Source: Paragordius varius (Eukaryota > Nematomorpha). From it: a stretch of 64,000 nt of DNA. The notes below the pieces were generated by a model that worked only from the letters and a program-made list of their open reading frames with translations, searched no databases and had not been told where the DNA came from. Every line of letters begins with the position of its first letter. Positions within the stretch are counted from its first letter, which is position 1. Positions 14,101-27,000 of this stretch are shown here, in pieces. The stretch covers positions 5,208,001-5,272,000 of the forward strand of contig OZ176051.1 in NCBI GenBank assembly GCA_964247055.1. The letters are read 5' to 3'. The position numbers and the translations under genes are program-made.

Positions 14101-15357
14101 CTGTGTCTTTACCTTAGTGACTGATGTGTCAACATATGAGCAAAGTTTATGGACCTATATATCATGTAAAACGCAAAGATTATAATTTTTTATATACAAA
14201 AATATTTTTTTTGAAAAACTTAAAAAACAAGAAACATTACCAAATTGATCCAAAACAGGAAAAATATCACAAAAGGTTTAAGTGTCATGGAATACACAGG
14301 TTTAAATCCTTCCCATACCTAATTAAAAGTGTAATATTATAGTGTGAATGAATTAGAAAGTTTTCAACTAAAAAATTTTTAAGCAATGATTTAATTTATT
14401 AAAATTATATTTAATCGTAATGTAAAATTTGCAAAATTTATCATAAAATAATAATGTAATATGGAGTAGAATACCTTTTCCGTAGGTTCAAACAGTAAGG
14501 GAATTCGGTTCTCCAACACATCGATCTGTTGCATCGCCATATCATTCAACTTTATTGCTAACATTAAGAACAAGAATATACATAAGAACTAAGCCGTTTT
14601 TTTTGTGGTGAAAAACTTAGGTAAATACAGACACCACATTTATTGATTTAAGATCAAATTACAAAAGACAACAAAAATGAGGTATATATACATATTAATT
14701 CATCTTATTCATATAGTAAAAAGGTATGTTTTTGCCTAGAGATTTTTGAAATTTACAAGATATCGTGACCACATTATTACAGTAAAAAAAGTTTTTAAAT
14801 GAGCACTATCATACGCCAATATGTATTTTTATGGGTATAATGAATATATGTATGTTCTCATGTAAGAAATTTCACTTTATTAGTGAGTTATTCGATATTG
14901 CACAATTTTCAAAAACAAAAAACAATAAAAACGATAAATGCCATTTTTAATACAGTTATAGCCTATTATAAAAACTCGTTACTCTGTAACATAATATCTT
15001 ACCAATTTTTCCAGCCACCTTGTGTTTGGACAACATATATTTGTTGTTTCCAGTAGTAGAGTTATCTTCTTCGAGAAACAAACGGCTAGCAAGGGGAACT
15101 ACAATTTTTCCAGCCATAAGCTGAGTAAGTTGTTCCACTTTATTCAGGGGGGAACCCGCTAAAATCGGATATGTCTGTTTAAGTGACACGTAATTTTTGA
15201 ATGCCATTTTCATCCCATCATGTATGATGGGTACATGAGCTAAACGATCACTTACTAAGCCATATTTCGCAACTTTGGTGTTTGCTAGTTTTTTAGGCGA
15301 TGAAGTTGACGAAGGAGGTATTGAGGATGAGATAGGGTTAGTTGAGCTCCTTAACAT
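8174..15357 (-). CDS. PLIN: Perilipin-like lipid-droplet coat protein (PAT family)
   Basis: Eight coding exons on the minus strand: 15003-15357, 14475-14557, 13738-14154, 11177-11291, 10179-10348, 9893-9964, 8427-9489 and 8174-8328. All junctions are GT-AG and phase-consistent (1,0,0,1,0,0,1), giving 809 residues. The PAT-type N-terminus is at about 30-146 (VSDRLAHVPIIHDGMKMAF, then DVLENRIPLLFEPTEKV, close to vertebrate LDKLEENLPILQQPTEKV). A segment near residue 200 (MEWMYKTVDHYLPEPP) matches the perilipin EWADNHLPL region, followed by an Arg/Leu-rich helix (LNELREQRLKKLD). A helical C-terminal part (about 380-500) corresponds to the four-helix-bundle region. Beyond it lies a ~300-residue Ser/Asn/Asp-rich tail not usual in short perilipins. 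Known family role: coats triacylglycerol droplets and controls lipase access. Assignment is by motif memory, not alignment. Confidence 0.88.
10410..10460 (-). mobile_element. Helitron-like 3' terminus, possible
   Basis: Read on the minus strand the stretch ends GGCCCTAACTAG after a GC-rich AGCAACGCTTGACA segment, the layout of Helitron/Helentron 3' ends (short hairpin-like GC segment, then CTAG). A related end lies at 11343. It is in a perilipin intron. No 5' end found. Confidence 0.35.
11340..11385 (-). mobile_element. Helitron-like 3' terminus, possible
   Basis: On the minus strand: TTAGCGAAGCGTGACAGGG, then CCAGCTAG. A GCGAAGC core a few bases before CTAG is characteristic of Helitron 3' ends. 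It is the likely border of the ~160-bp-period repeat that follows to about 13660. Confidence 0.45.
11700..13660. repeat. Degenerate ~160-bp-period array in a perilipin intron (Helitron-like family)
   Basis: The phrase 'aatttttgcctttttacggg' recurs with variation near 11850, 12142, 12435, 12567, 12720, 12880, 13055 and 13215, mostly 150-165 bp apart. Between occurrences are variants of 'tttagctccaaaggcacgc' and 'gggtagctcc..acccagaggcc'. The right end (cagatcataaagccaccatt, then tccattttta) matches the right ends of units in 52662-61325, so this is an older dispersed copy of that element. All ORFs in it are chance. Confidence 0.7.
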
Positions 15358-15888
15358 TTATTCCAATTTTTTTTGCAGATAATTATTTTAAAATTTGTGT
15401 AAATTAGAGCTGTATGTATATGCACACAAAATAGATTATGGTAAAGGTGTGAGAGAAGATTCAATATCCACAGCTTGCAGGACTTTGCTTATAATTTTTG
15501 TCAATTCTAATATATTATAACAAATATTATTGTTGATAAAACATGAAACTATAAAAAGTTTATAATTTTAAAATTTATGCAATATATGACATTTCACAAG
15601 CACAGTGCGGAGCCCAGCGCATCGTGATCATTTAGAGAATTTGTGATGCTTTTAAGGCCCTCTTTAGACAAGTAAATATATATTCAACATTATTGCTAAT
15701 CAGAAATTAGAATTTACTGTAATTGTTTCCTTTTGTTAAATTTAACATATCACATTTTTAAAATTTTTTTACTGTGTGTCAACCTATGGTTTATTTTGAA
15801 TAGACTATAGACCGATTCTCTCTAAGCAATTTTTCTATACACATATTATCAATTAATCATTTGCGTCTATATTTAAGAAATTAAAATA

Positions 15889-16042
15889 CAGTAGCGTATG
15901 GCATAAAACAATATAAGTCCATAAAAGAATATCCCCAAAAACAAAGGGATATTATGAATAATGTATATACAACTAGGCTTGTTTTTTAAAAAAACATTTT
16001 TTCTTTTTATGGACTATTAATGTTTTATGCCATACGCTACTG
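15889..16042. mobile_element. TA-flanked hairpin MITE, family A
   Basis: 154 bp with TA at both flanks (15887-15888, 16043-16044). Starts CAGTAGCGTATGGCATAAAA and ends in the exact reverse complement of those 20 bases, so the element is nearly one hairpin. TA target and CAGT start fit Tc1/mariner-type MITEs. Related to 16817 and 17251. Confidence 0.9.
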
Positions 16043-16816
16043 TATTACCAAAATTTACTAAGTTTTATATTAGACATGATGGATGAATCATGAAATTAAA
16101 ATCGTAATAAATAAAAAATCAAAGGATGTAAAATTTTACATATAAAGCCAAATATGAGTAAATATATAAGTTCCTTGTGTTAAAAGAATTAATATAAGAA
16201 AATTAGCATATTAGGAAAAAGATTAATTAAGCAATGCGCAAAGGCCAAAAGAGGCGCAAAAACTACTCATAAATCAAAAAAGTTTATTTTTTAATATCTT
16301 TATCAGCATACATACATATTGAATTTTTAGTAAAGTTTTGATAAGATCAATTCAAGGGATTTTTTTTCTCAATACTACTCACCACATAAATTGTTTGCGC
16401 AAAAAAAATCATTCAATAATAAAAAAAATGTTAAATGTAGCTTTTTAGGGGGAAATTCAAACCGCGGCCCTAAAAGTGCTTTTTTATAGCCCTCTGTCTA
16501 TATTTGTTAAAATTTAATTTTGAGTTTAAATATCTACAAATGTGTCAAACAGCTATGAAATTTTTATCAATATTAGATAAGCATGGCACTTGAGACAAGA
16601 TGAAATATTTTGCGTGCCTTTGAATTTTTTAGTGAGTACCACTGATGATATTGGGGCGCCTTTTAACACCCAAAAAGGGGTTTTAGATTTTGGTTAGAAT
16701 TAAGTTTATAAAAAATTTAGACAGAATTATTTATAAAAGAGCGTATGTTATATATGGCTGCAATAGGCACATATTTCATTCATGTAGCCGCTTTTTACTG
16801 ATTAGGCAGCATTTTA

Positions 16817-16933
16817 CAGTTGCGTATGGTATAACAAAAGTTAATCCAAAATTAAATAGGAAAATTACTGCTAAAGTATGGGAGATGAAAAGTTTAATTT
16901 CAATCATTCGTTGTTTCTTACCATACGCTACTG
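16817..16933. mobile_element. TA-flanked MITE, family A, short and diverged
   Basis: 117 bp between TA dinucleotides. Starts CAGTTGCGTATGGTATAACA; the opposite end reads CAGTAGCGTATGGTAAGAAA on the minus strand. Interior is not palindromic. Confidence 0.8.
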
Positions 16934-17250
16934 TATCATAATCGCACATCTTTTTCAAGTGTTTATACTTATCAAGACAAAATTAGGCTTTGGCCTTTGA
17001 CTTTACAATATGTGTATGATGCATAAATGTTTGTGTTTTAAAAATATGGTTATACTAAGGATAAAACATATGCGGTTGAACATACACATCCCATTTTGTG
17101 TGTGTGATAAGAAAAATTGATAAGGAATTATTAAACATACGCGATTTATGAATAAAAAATTTTCTTTAGTTTTTACAAAAATAGGCATTTGATTATGTGT
17201 TGTTTAGGAGTATGATATGATATGGTATGGTTGATAAAATATGAATTATA

Positions 17251-17412
17251 CAGTAGCGTATGCAGTAAAAGATTGTTAGTGCAAAATAATCTTAATGAAC
17301 ACAAAACAGGGGGACAATTTTCATATATTAAAGTCCTATTTATAAACATATCCATAATATCCCCCTTTTAAGATTATTTTGCACTAACAATCTTTTACTG
17401 CATACGACACTG
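17251..17412. mobile_element. TA-flanked hairpin MITE, family A subtype
   Basis: 162 bp between TA dinucleotides. Starts CAGTAGCGTATGCAGTAAAA and continues with GATTGTTAGTGCAAAATAAT; the right arm is its reverse complement with one outer mismatch (CAGTGTCGTATGCAGT). Shares only the outer ~13 bp with the other family A copies, as expected when ends are kept for one transposase. Confidence 0.9.
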
Positions 17413-18899
17413 TATATGATGCAAAAAGGTAGATGATTGCAAAATTAATTATCTGTGTATACCAGATGACGGTAATTTTGATATTAAAAAGTTCATTTTA
17501 AAAAAATATAAATTTTTCAAATTCGACAATCGAACTAAAATACATTTGAAATACGGTTTTATGTTCAATAGTTATAAGTTTATCCAAAAGTATTTTAAAA
17601 AGCCAAAAAAATTCTACAAGACGACACCACGGATGTTGCCAAATCACAAAATTTTAATATGTCCAAAATTTGCAATCCTGGTTTATTAACATTGAAAACG
17701 GAACACGAGGAATTAAATTATACACTTGTATAAAATTTAAATTTCATCTGTTTTAGTATAAATAAGTATTGGTATAGTTGTACCTTATGCAAATTTATAA
17801 AAGTTGTGTAAAGGTAAGGTGTAATTTTTTTGAACGGTAAGGTATGTCGTTCAATCATATTTGTTCAAATTATGAATCAATTGCCAAATAATAAATATTT
17901 AATAAAGAAATAAAAAAATATAATTTCCTTACTTGTGTTTATTAGTTAAAAAGAAAAGATTTTGCAATCAAAATTTTTATTGTCAAAGCTTACATAGATG
18001 AGATTAAAATGTCATAAATTTTTTATTTTCGTATTATAGAAAAAAATAATTTACCTTAAGTTTTCAATCTTGCTTAAAATAATTATTATTATCAAAAATA
18101 ATTAAATAAAAATTATACCAATTGAAGCCTGATGCAAATTGATTTAAATTTCAGGTGGAAAAATGTAGGGATGCATTTCAAATGACAATACATATGCGTT
18201 TCATTAGTTAACTTCAAAAGAGATATTATTGACTATAATTTATAAAGTTGTATGACGCTTGCTAATATTGCCATAATTTAAATCCTTAAGATCATAACAA
18301 TAAAATGAAAACCTATTTTATAGTCCCAATCCACATATGTGGGGGCAGAAAATAACCAGATAAAATTCATAATAAATTTCAGAAAATAATGCAGAATTCT
18401 TATACTGCTAATAACAAAAAGTTCAATAAATTTCACTCGAATCGAAATTAAAAAATGCCAAAAAACATTATTTTAAAGCTAAAACAACAAAAATAATATA
18501 TAATATTAATAAAGAAAATTATTAAAGTATATTGAATTTTCATATATATGAACCAAAAATTTTAATTTTTGGATCCCTCAATATTTTCAATTTACATTAA
18601 ACAAGATGCGGTAGTAATTAATATTTTAACATACATCAAAAGAAAATTTTTTGATAAATGTATACTCTAAAATTAATACGCAGTATACAAAATCGTGGGT
18701 CATGAAAAAATATGATGATGTTAGGAAATTGTATCAAGAACCTCATGATGATTTTAATTTTGGGGATTTCAAGTGTTTTAAAAACGTTATATACTACTTT
18801 TGTGGCAAGTGCCCCATATCAGCAAATGGCAATATTTGCGCACCTTTAAATAAATTGAAAGCTAAATTTTTGTTAAAAAACGCACATTTGGTTTAACAT

Positions 18900-19443
18900 A
18901 ATTTTAAAGATAAACAAATGTTTTAATCGAAATTCTGAGGTGATAGAAATTTTTAGCATCATCAAATTGTATAGAAAAAGTGTTATTATAATGTCTTGAT
19001 GCGTTCTTATGCCGTTTCCACAATGCCGCAAAATAGTATATAGTACGCTTGAACAAAATATCGCGAAAATTTAGTAGATATCAAAATTTAGCATAAATTT
19101 AAAATTATCGCGCAGGCACTTTTTGCGTTTTATAAAACTAGCCCATTTTAGAAGATCCTAATTGGGACTTTCGGGGCCCACATAATTTTTTTTAATTGTT
19201 CTGCTTTTTACAGAAGTTTATGATAGGTTTTTTTGATATTTTTTGGAATGAAGCATTTAATTTTCACCAAAAAAATTTTATTTTGAAAAATGTGCTAATA
19301 TTTTTCCATCTGATATGGAACACTTACCAGAAAAGTGTGAATAATTTTCTTACTCTAGTAAACCCCAAAACCAAAGCACCATGATATTCCGGATGCATTT
19401 TTCTATATGAATATATATTTCATCATGATATTTTTGTGTGCAC

Positions 19444-19480
<37 letters not shown>
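18900..19480. repeat. Dispersed repeat family R1, copy 3
   Basis: Shares 'aaatttaaaattatcgcg', 'aactagcccatt' and a 'ggggcccacat' phrase with 49155-49275, and 'gaagcattta' plus 'aaagcaccatgat' with copy 1. Ends in a (TA)n tract (19445-19479). Confidence 0.55.
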
Positions 19481-19482
<2 letters not shown>

Positions 19483-19665
19483 ACCTCATTTTGATTTAAA
19501 TATTTTGCCCTTCAACATCGAGTTAAATGTAGTTTATATTATTTAATAAAATTACCCAATGAAGATTACAAATCCTTTATAATATATTGAAATGATAGAA
19601 ATAATCAGCAACAGTAGTATTTTTTACCGTTCTTGAGGTGTTTTACACCGCTACTACAATATATA

Positions 19666-19883
19666 AAGTCATGTATCCTTTATTTTATCAAAAATTTATT
19701 TTCTTTCGAATGATTATAAATATTTGGTAAAGAATGGAACAATATGGTATTAAAAATATCATATTCATCAAAAAAGTATAAGAATCACCATAAAGCTCTT
19801 GTTTTTTCCATTCTTTACCAAATATTTATATCCATTTAACGAAAAAAAAATTTTTTTTTGATAAGATAAAGGATACATGACTG
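19666..19883. mobile_element. TA-flanked hairpin MITE, family B
   Basis: 218 bp between TA dinucleotides (19664-19665, 19884-19885). Left arm AAGTCATGTATCCTTTAT pairs with the right end, read on the minus strand as CAGTCATGTATCCTTTAT. Inner arms around 'atatttggtaaagaatgga' are also complementary. Confidence 0.85.
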
Positions 19884-20122
19884 TAATACATTTTAATTGT
19901 AAATTTTAATCAAAGTGTAAAACTAAAATATACTTTTTATGTAAATATCCAAATTATTTGAATTTATTATAGCGCAATCGGACTTTTTACCTTTAATTTG
20001 GGAAAACTAGCGTATGTGCAACTATTCAAGCCCACTAGGAACAATACTAATATTTTGGGTTGTTTTTAAATTTAGTCTCAAGTAGGTGGCTATAAACTTG
20101 ATGGCTATAAAAACTATCTTGA

Positions 20123-20149
20123 TTATATATATATATATATATATATATA
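20123..20149. repeat. (TA)n microsatellite at the edge of an R1 copy
   Basis: Alternating A/T run of about 27 bp next to the R1 copy that follows. Confidence 0.85.
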
Positions 20150-20159
20150 AATGTATCAG

Positions 20160-20780
20160 CTTCGAAAATCAATACTCTTTCTGTAGTGACTGCTCCTTAA
20201 TAAAATCGCAAATTCGCGCACATTTTGCTTATTATTTTTGGTCAAAGCTAAATCCATTCTGAAAAATGAAATTGCAGTGCGTTGAAAATCAAGGGTAATA
20301 AAAAATATCCTCATAAAATATTTATTTTCTAAGAGATAATTGTGTCAGGATTCCCAAAATGTTTTTTGTGGTGTTATTACGAGTATTAAAAAATCGCAAA
20401 ACTTGAGCACAATATGTTAATTATTTTTTTGTCGAAAAAATACTTTATTCCAAAAATTATCACTTATATCATAAACTATAAATAAAAAGCAGAACATTAT
20501 ATCAAAAATAAATTTTCAAATTGGTTTTCGAAAGTCTCTTTTCACGTCTAAAACGGAAAGTTTTAAATAGGCAAATTTCCGAAAGTGAGCTATAAGGATT
20601 TTAAATATATACTTAATTTTGAGATCAAAATGCGTAAATAATTAATTTATAAGAAGTTTTGGTTAACCATAATTTATAGTATTTTGAAGCATGGTGCAAA
20701 CGGTATAAAAACTATTTAAGATATAATAACAAACACTTTTTCTATATAAACATCTTTTATGGTGTTTGGTGATTGATATT
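20160..20780. repeat. Dispersed repeat family R1, copy 4
   Basis: Contains 'aaatcgcaaaacttgagcac', 'tattccaaaaattatcact' and 'tatcataaactataaataaaa', in the same order as in the copies at 4740, 6700 and 48480. No coding capacity. Confidence 0.55.
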
Positions 20781-21409
20781 CTCTTTACCTTAAATCTTAT
20801 TGGAATGATTGAATTGATGTTAAAGGATCAAGTTAAGTAATCCAAATGGAGAATGTATGGGACAAAAAGGCAGCCAAAACAGGCACAATCATTGTTGTGG
20901 ATTGCCAGAGTTTCGGGGGTAGTTAATGGATGTTTTATATAAATCTAGAATTAAGGTCATGAGACATATTTTTTACATTTGATGAACTTATAATTCCAGC
21001 AATTTGAATGGCCGAATTATCTAAAATTCAAAATGAGTGAGATATAAACCTTTTTATTGTTTTGAAAATGAATCATATACCGTAAATAAGATAAATTAAA
21101 TCTTGTTTAAACGATGTTTGCAAAGTTCGTTATAATACTTTATTGAAATACTAACCTAAAAAATAGATAATGTAACCATTATTTTAGTTTTATCATTAAA
21201 TGAATTCGTTAAATGGTTTATAACACCATCGAAATCCAAAAATATGTTATGCCTGATAAAATAACATCGGTATTTAATTAATCTATAATTAAATTAAATA
21301 CCCTCCCAAGAATGTATTAAATTTTAATAGTATGTTCATAATGTCTAAAAAAATCATTTAGTGGATGCAGTTACTGACATACGAATCTATAACTGCTGTA
21401 AGCCACGTT

Positions 21410-22560
21410 ATTTTTATATAGTGGCGTATTTAGGGGGTAATGCCCTTAATAGGCACTAATATCCGCATAAATTGCTTTATTCTTAATTTTAATTAGTACC
21501 ATTGTTGAAAGATCTGATATGTTTTAAGAAAAAAGCTTGAAAGTCAATGTTTTATAGAAAACTTCACTTTTAGAGGTCGGGGTTGAGCAGAGGAAAAATT
21601 AGGGTGTCACCTGCAGCGCATTCATACGAATAAAATATTTATAATTTTAACTTCCCTTTTACTTGCAAATTGCCTTAAAGCCAATATTTCTGTGAAAAAA
21701 AGTCTGAAATGAGGGGCTAAGCTTTCGGTGCTACTGTGAAACAATATCAAAAAATGTAATTTAAACTGAATGTTTTCTTATTTGGAACCGTCTTTTATAG
21801 CGCAAAACTGTTTAACAAAACCATTTTCACAGGGGTGAGGCAGAACTGAGGCAACCAAATCAAAAAAGCGGTATGTCACCGTCTATACATTCATAAAACC
21901 TATAAAAAAATAACTATAGAAACGAATTAGGATCATAAGTTTTTCGAGATCATTAAACAATATTTGTTTAAAAACTCATTTTTTAGACGGGTGGGGCTGG
22001 AATGGGGGGCTAATATAATAAAAATGGCCTAATCACCCTCGCCACATTGGTAAGTAAATTAAAAATTACCACTTATAGTCCCCTCCACGTTTCCCAAAAA
22101 ATTGCTTCAACACCATATCAATGCGTCTATTTTCACACTAAATGGGTCTTAATTCAGGGTCTAATTCAAAAAAGGGCTTAGTCATCGGCTCAATAATAAG
22201 AAAAATAAATAATATCAATGAAACTGAGTGTGCCCATACGTTTTTCGTAATCGTGTTTCAAAGCCAACAATTCTTCCAAAGATCCCATATTTTCATAGTG
22301 TGAAGCTAAACTGAGGGGATGATTTTAAAAAACGGTTTAGTCACTCTCGGCTCATTTGTAAAAAATTATGAAAAAGACACAAACTGAATAAGCCCACACG
22401 TTTTCTGGGAACGTCTGTCAAACTTAAAATTTTAAGCATTTTTATTTTTTTAAAAAAAACGATTTTTACAGGGGTCGGACAAAACTGAAGGCCTAATTTA
22501 AAAAGGGCTTAGTCAATGTCGGCATATTTATGAATGTTTGAATATTTACTTTGGAATCAA
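21410..22560. repeat. ~155-bp-period degenerate tandem array
   Basis: A module of the form 'gggg(t)gggc.gaactgaggggctaatt.aaaaaagggcttagtc..cggc' recurs near 21835, 21995, 22140, 22300 and 22460, about 145-165 bp apart. The module resembles the right-hand module of the Helitron-like units near 58270 (cggggtgggcccgaactggg), so the families are probably related. No terminal structure found. Confidence 0.6.
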
Positions 22561-24024
22561 TATACGTTTTCCCCAAACCTTTACTCAAAACCCACGCATC
22601 TTATTTTCATAAATATATAGATAAGGTCAAATGTCTTTTGTCGAATGAATAGATTTTAACATTAAAAAAATTGATAAACTATTCAAAACCCAAATCAAAA
22701 TTATTTTTGGACAGATATTTATTAATGCGTTTCCACTCATCCTATACGCTTTTTATAACATCAAAAAATTTTGTTTGATAATTACTACGTCTTTTTACAC
22801 AAAGCTAAACAACAATAAAATTTTATTAATTTTTCATTGTTGTAACTGAATTTTAATATTTAATGTTAATGTTTATCTATCATTAATAAGTTTTTGGTTA
22901 GTGACAAAATATTATCATTTACAAGACCTTTTCATTCATTAAAGAAGGGATGGAGGTAAAATTATTTAAAGCGTAAAAAATTTAAATTATTTCTGTAAAT
23001 TATCAATTCGCGGAATTAGCAAACAAGTGCGTTAAATTAGGTGTGAGTCCGCCTCTTACGTGTTGAAACAGTTTCAGCAGTAGTTTTTTAAACAACCCAT
23101 CTCAAATATTTCTTAACATTAAATCTGATTCCAAGTTTTATCTACGACGGTTTCAAAACTGTTTTCTATGATCACAATCAAAATAATTTTATTTGATTCA
23201 GAAATAGGTTGTCTTTATATCTACCAATTTAAATCAAATGAATGCTATGGATTATCCTAAACTATAGCAAATGATTAAGAAAATATATAATTTTAAGTCT
23301 CTTTTTTAACTTTTAATGAATAGTAAGAACCTAAATTTAGGACCAATGAAAACTTTGACACTAGCCTGCCCAGGGTGGACAGTTATGATGGGTAAATCGC
23401 ACAGTTTCAGGTTTTCCTCTGACACACCATACACACAGTGTAAGATTCCGGTGTATTATACCATATCGCCTTCATAACAAATAAATTAACAACGAGAATA
23501 CCGATGTGGGAAATGTTATAATTTTAGCGATTATAAAGTTTTGATTTTATTAAAATATGGTTTAACCCCCTCATTATAAACACATTATACAATTTTACAT
23601 ATGTGAATGTGGCTTTTCAGCTTTGTTGTGTATATCAATAAATAAAATTATTTCGCTTTTAGTAAATGGTTCTAAATCCTAAGAAATTTAGTCTATATTT
23701 AGGATCTAGATAAACTTTAAAATTACATATACAAGAGAAACCTTTAAAGTGGGTTTATGTCAGTTCTGGTTCTTCGTATTTAAGGATGTTACATAACAAA
23801 TTTTTTAAAAATCTATGGTCAATCGCTCTAAATTTACCCATTCCGATCCCAAACTGCGGATATCTAAAATGTTAAAAACATTTAGCGCTAATAACCAATC
23901 AAGTTAAAAACTATAAAATATTCTCTGCAAATTATTTTTCAAAACTATTAGATCGAATAGTATCATTCGTTAAATTTTTTCTATTGATATAAATCTATAG
24001 TGATCCTTTGCTATTTATATATAG

Positions 24025-27000
24025 AAACGTTTAAAACATTCTGTGGCCGCAGAGGAGGAAACTGCTTACGTCAATTGGATCAATAAATTGCTAAAAGATG
24101 ATGCCGACCTCAAAACTTTACTCCCAATGGAGGTTGGCAAATTTTTTCCAAAACTTAAGGATGGAATCATACTTTGCAAATTGGTTAATAGTGTTCAACC
24201 CAACACGATTGATGAAAGAACGCTGAATAAACGTGATGATGGCAAGGAACTAAACATTTTTAAGAAAACGGAAAATTTAAACTTAGCTGTCAATTCGGCA
24301 CGGGCTATTGGTGTCAATACAACCAACATTCATACGGAAGATATCTTAAAGGAGCGACCACATCTCATACTAAGTTTTTTGAGACAGATCATCATTTTGG
24401 GTCTCTTTGCCAAATTAGATTTAAAATCTCATCCTGGATTACAGGTTACAACATTTAATTATAAAATATGCAATTTTTAAGGTTAAATAATTTATGGATA
24501 GTGTTTGTAAAGTATAATGGCCAAAAGAGAGATATAAGATAGTTTTATGATTGTATAACAAAAATAAATTGCGATTATCATAACAGGTTTTGCTTAAGCC
24601 AAACGAAGAGCTTTCCGATTTCATTAAACTACCACCCGAAAAGATTTTACTTAGATGGGTCAATTATCAACTCGGGCTGGCGAAGTTTAAAAGGAAAATG
24701 AAAAATTTTACCAAAGATGTAAAAGATAGTGAAATTTTTTGTCAACTAATTAAACGTATTGCCCCACATGATATACCAATCGATATCGATACAGTTATCA
24801 AGGAGCAAAATATGGTCAAACGGGCTGACCTTATGTTGGAACAAGCGGATAAGTTAGGGTGTCGTGATTTCATAACTAGTCGGGATGTGAGTGCAGGAAA
24901 TTACAAACTTTGCCTAGCCTTTGTGGCCAATTTGTTTAATAATCATCCAGCTTTGCCGGTTGATATCTTAGAGCCACCCGAAGAAAAGATTGAAGAAACA
25001 CGGGAGGAAAAAACTTTAAGGAATTGGGTAAATTCAATGGGTGTACAACCACGTATTAAATATTTGTATCCCGATGTGCAAGATGGTATAGTTTTGTGCC
25101 AATTGCTGGATAAAATGCAACCCAAAAGTGTCGATTGGACCAAAATCAAGAAGACGTTTAAAAAGGGGTCAGCTGCAATAGAAAAGCGCGACAATTGTAC
25201 ACAAGTTGTTGAAGTGGCAAAAAATATGGGCGTATCTCTGGTATAAATATCAATATTTTTTTGAGGCGTAGGGCTGATGCACAAGGCGTCATAGTTGAAG
25301 GGGCGCCGGATTTTAAAAAATAATTTTATATAAAAAAATAAGGTATTTAAAAGTTATTATTTTAAATTACATAAAAAATCACTATTGTTATGAGTGGTCA
25401 TGACTACGGTTTGAATTGAATTATTTTTAATGCAAGAGGTCGCATGGGGGGGGGGGGGGGGGGCGTTATCACGGATTCATGCACCGTGCGTCAGAAATGC
25501 GTGCTGCGCCTCAGATTTTGTATTATAATTCCTTTTAAAATAAATTTTAAATTAATTAATTTTACTTAAAATCTTAACCTAATTGCTAAAATAGGTTGGC
25601 GTGGGTGGTGCCGACATATATCAAATGAAAAAAAATCCGATTCTTTCACTATTGTACCAATTGTTGCATAAACAAACCATTAGTATACTGATGAAATTAA
25701 AACCGGACGGTAAAGTCCAAGATAAGGATATTATTCAATGGGCCAATGCTCGATTAAAAGCGGGTGATAAAAAACGAACGCTGAAAAATTTTCAGGATCC
25801 TATTTTATCGGATGGGATATTGCTACTGGATTTGATTGAATGTATTAGACCAGGGCGTGTCAGCTGGAGGTTAATGTTTTACTCAAAAAAATTAAAATGA
25901 GGGTAATTAAAAATATGCGAGAAATTTGTATACAAAACATAAATACAGTAAAAGGGTTTTTGTGAAAAACACAACGCCGTTTTACAAATGATCATGTTTC
26001 CGAATTACGATACATCATTAACTTTAATTTGGATTTAAACAAAAAAAAAACATCAATTTTAAGTTTAAACATTTGTTACAAGACAAAAAAATAAAAAATT
26101 TATGCATAAACTCCAATATGATATGCAAAAAACAGTAAAATGATCAAATAAGAAAAATGTTTCGTGATAACAAATGGGCTAAATCCCAATGTTTATAGTT
26201 TATTAAAATATATTTATTTGTATTACAGTTTGGTTAAAGGGTGCACAAGTGATGGAAGTTTAGATTCAAACATTACTGACGAAGATAGACTCAGCAATGT
26301 CGGGTACCTTATATCTCTTGCTAGGAAGTTAGGAGCCGTTATTATAGCTTTACCAGAAGATGTTTTAGAGGTAACTCTAAGCAATGTGTATAAATACCAC
26401 GATCTATTTTTAAACATCGTGATTTATATTTAATTATATTTTATATTGGTTCGATATAAAATTTATTAAAAAGGTTTTTTAAATAAAGTTACAAAAAGTT
26501 AGAGTATAATATATATCTTAAAAAGCATTGTATATATAAAATTTTATAGCTTAAATTAATAAAACGGTAGAATTAATTTTTTTTAGATTACATGTGCTTT
26601 TTATATAAATTAATTTAGTTGAAACCCAAAATGGTTATGACAATATTTGCTTCTCTTATGACGCTTGATGTCAGTGCTGAATCGGCTCCAGCTCCCAAAG
26701 ATGAAGACGCTGAGGCCGCTGCGCCTGCCGGTAATTTTGATTTTTTTACATTTTTAATTTTTTTTATATTTAACCTGCAAATCATGAACTATTTAAGTTT
26801 AATAATATTAATTTTTATTTTAATCATTGAAATTTTACAAATTAACACTTTAACATTCGCCTCTTTGCATAATGGTAATAATATATCTTTGGAAAATCAA
26901 ATAATTTCTTCATATGTGAACTACGGCCAACTATTTGATTATCTTAACCGAAAATATTATTTTTGTAAAACTTTGTTTCATAGAACCCGCACGAAAATCA

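Larger units (their letters stand above)
15358..24024. other. Long gene-poor interval before plastin
   Basis: Holds four hairpin MITEs, two R1 repeat copies, (TA)n tracts and a ~155-bp-period array (21410-22560), listed separately. I searched both strands for the EF-hand exons a plastin should have upstream and found no DxDxxG-type loop. ORFs here are short, AT-driven and lack supporting splice sites. Confidence 0.55.

Noticed and set aside
18651-18896. 81-codon ORF
   Set aside because: No splice or homology support; it lies next to a repeat copy and is probably chance.
23347-23450. ATG-started open stretch (KTLTLACPGW..) as an upstream plastin exon
   Set aside because: No EF-hand pattern and no phase-compatible donor into 24025 that I could defend.
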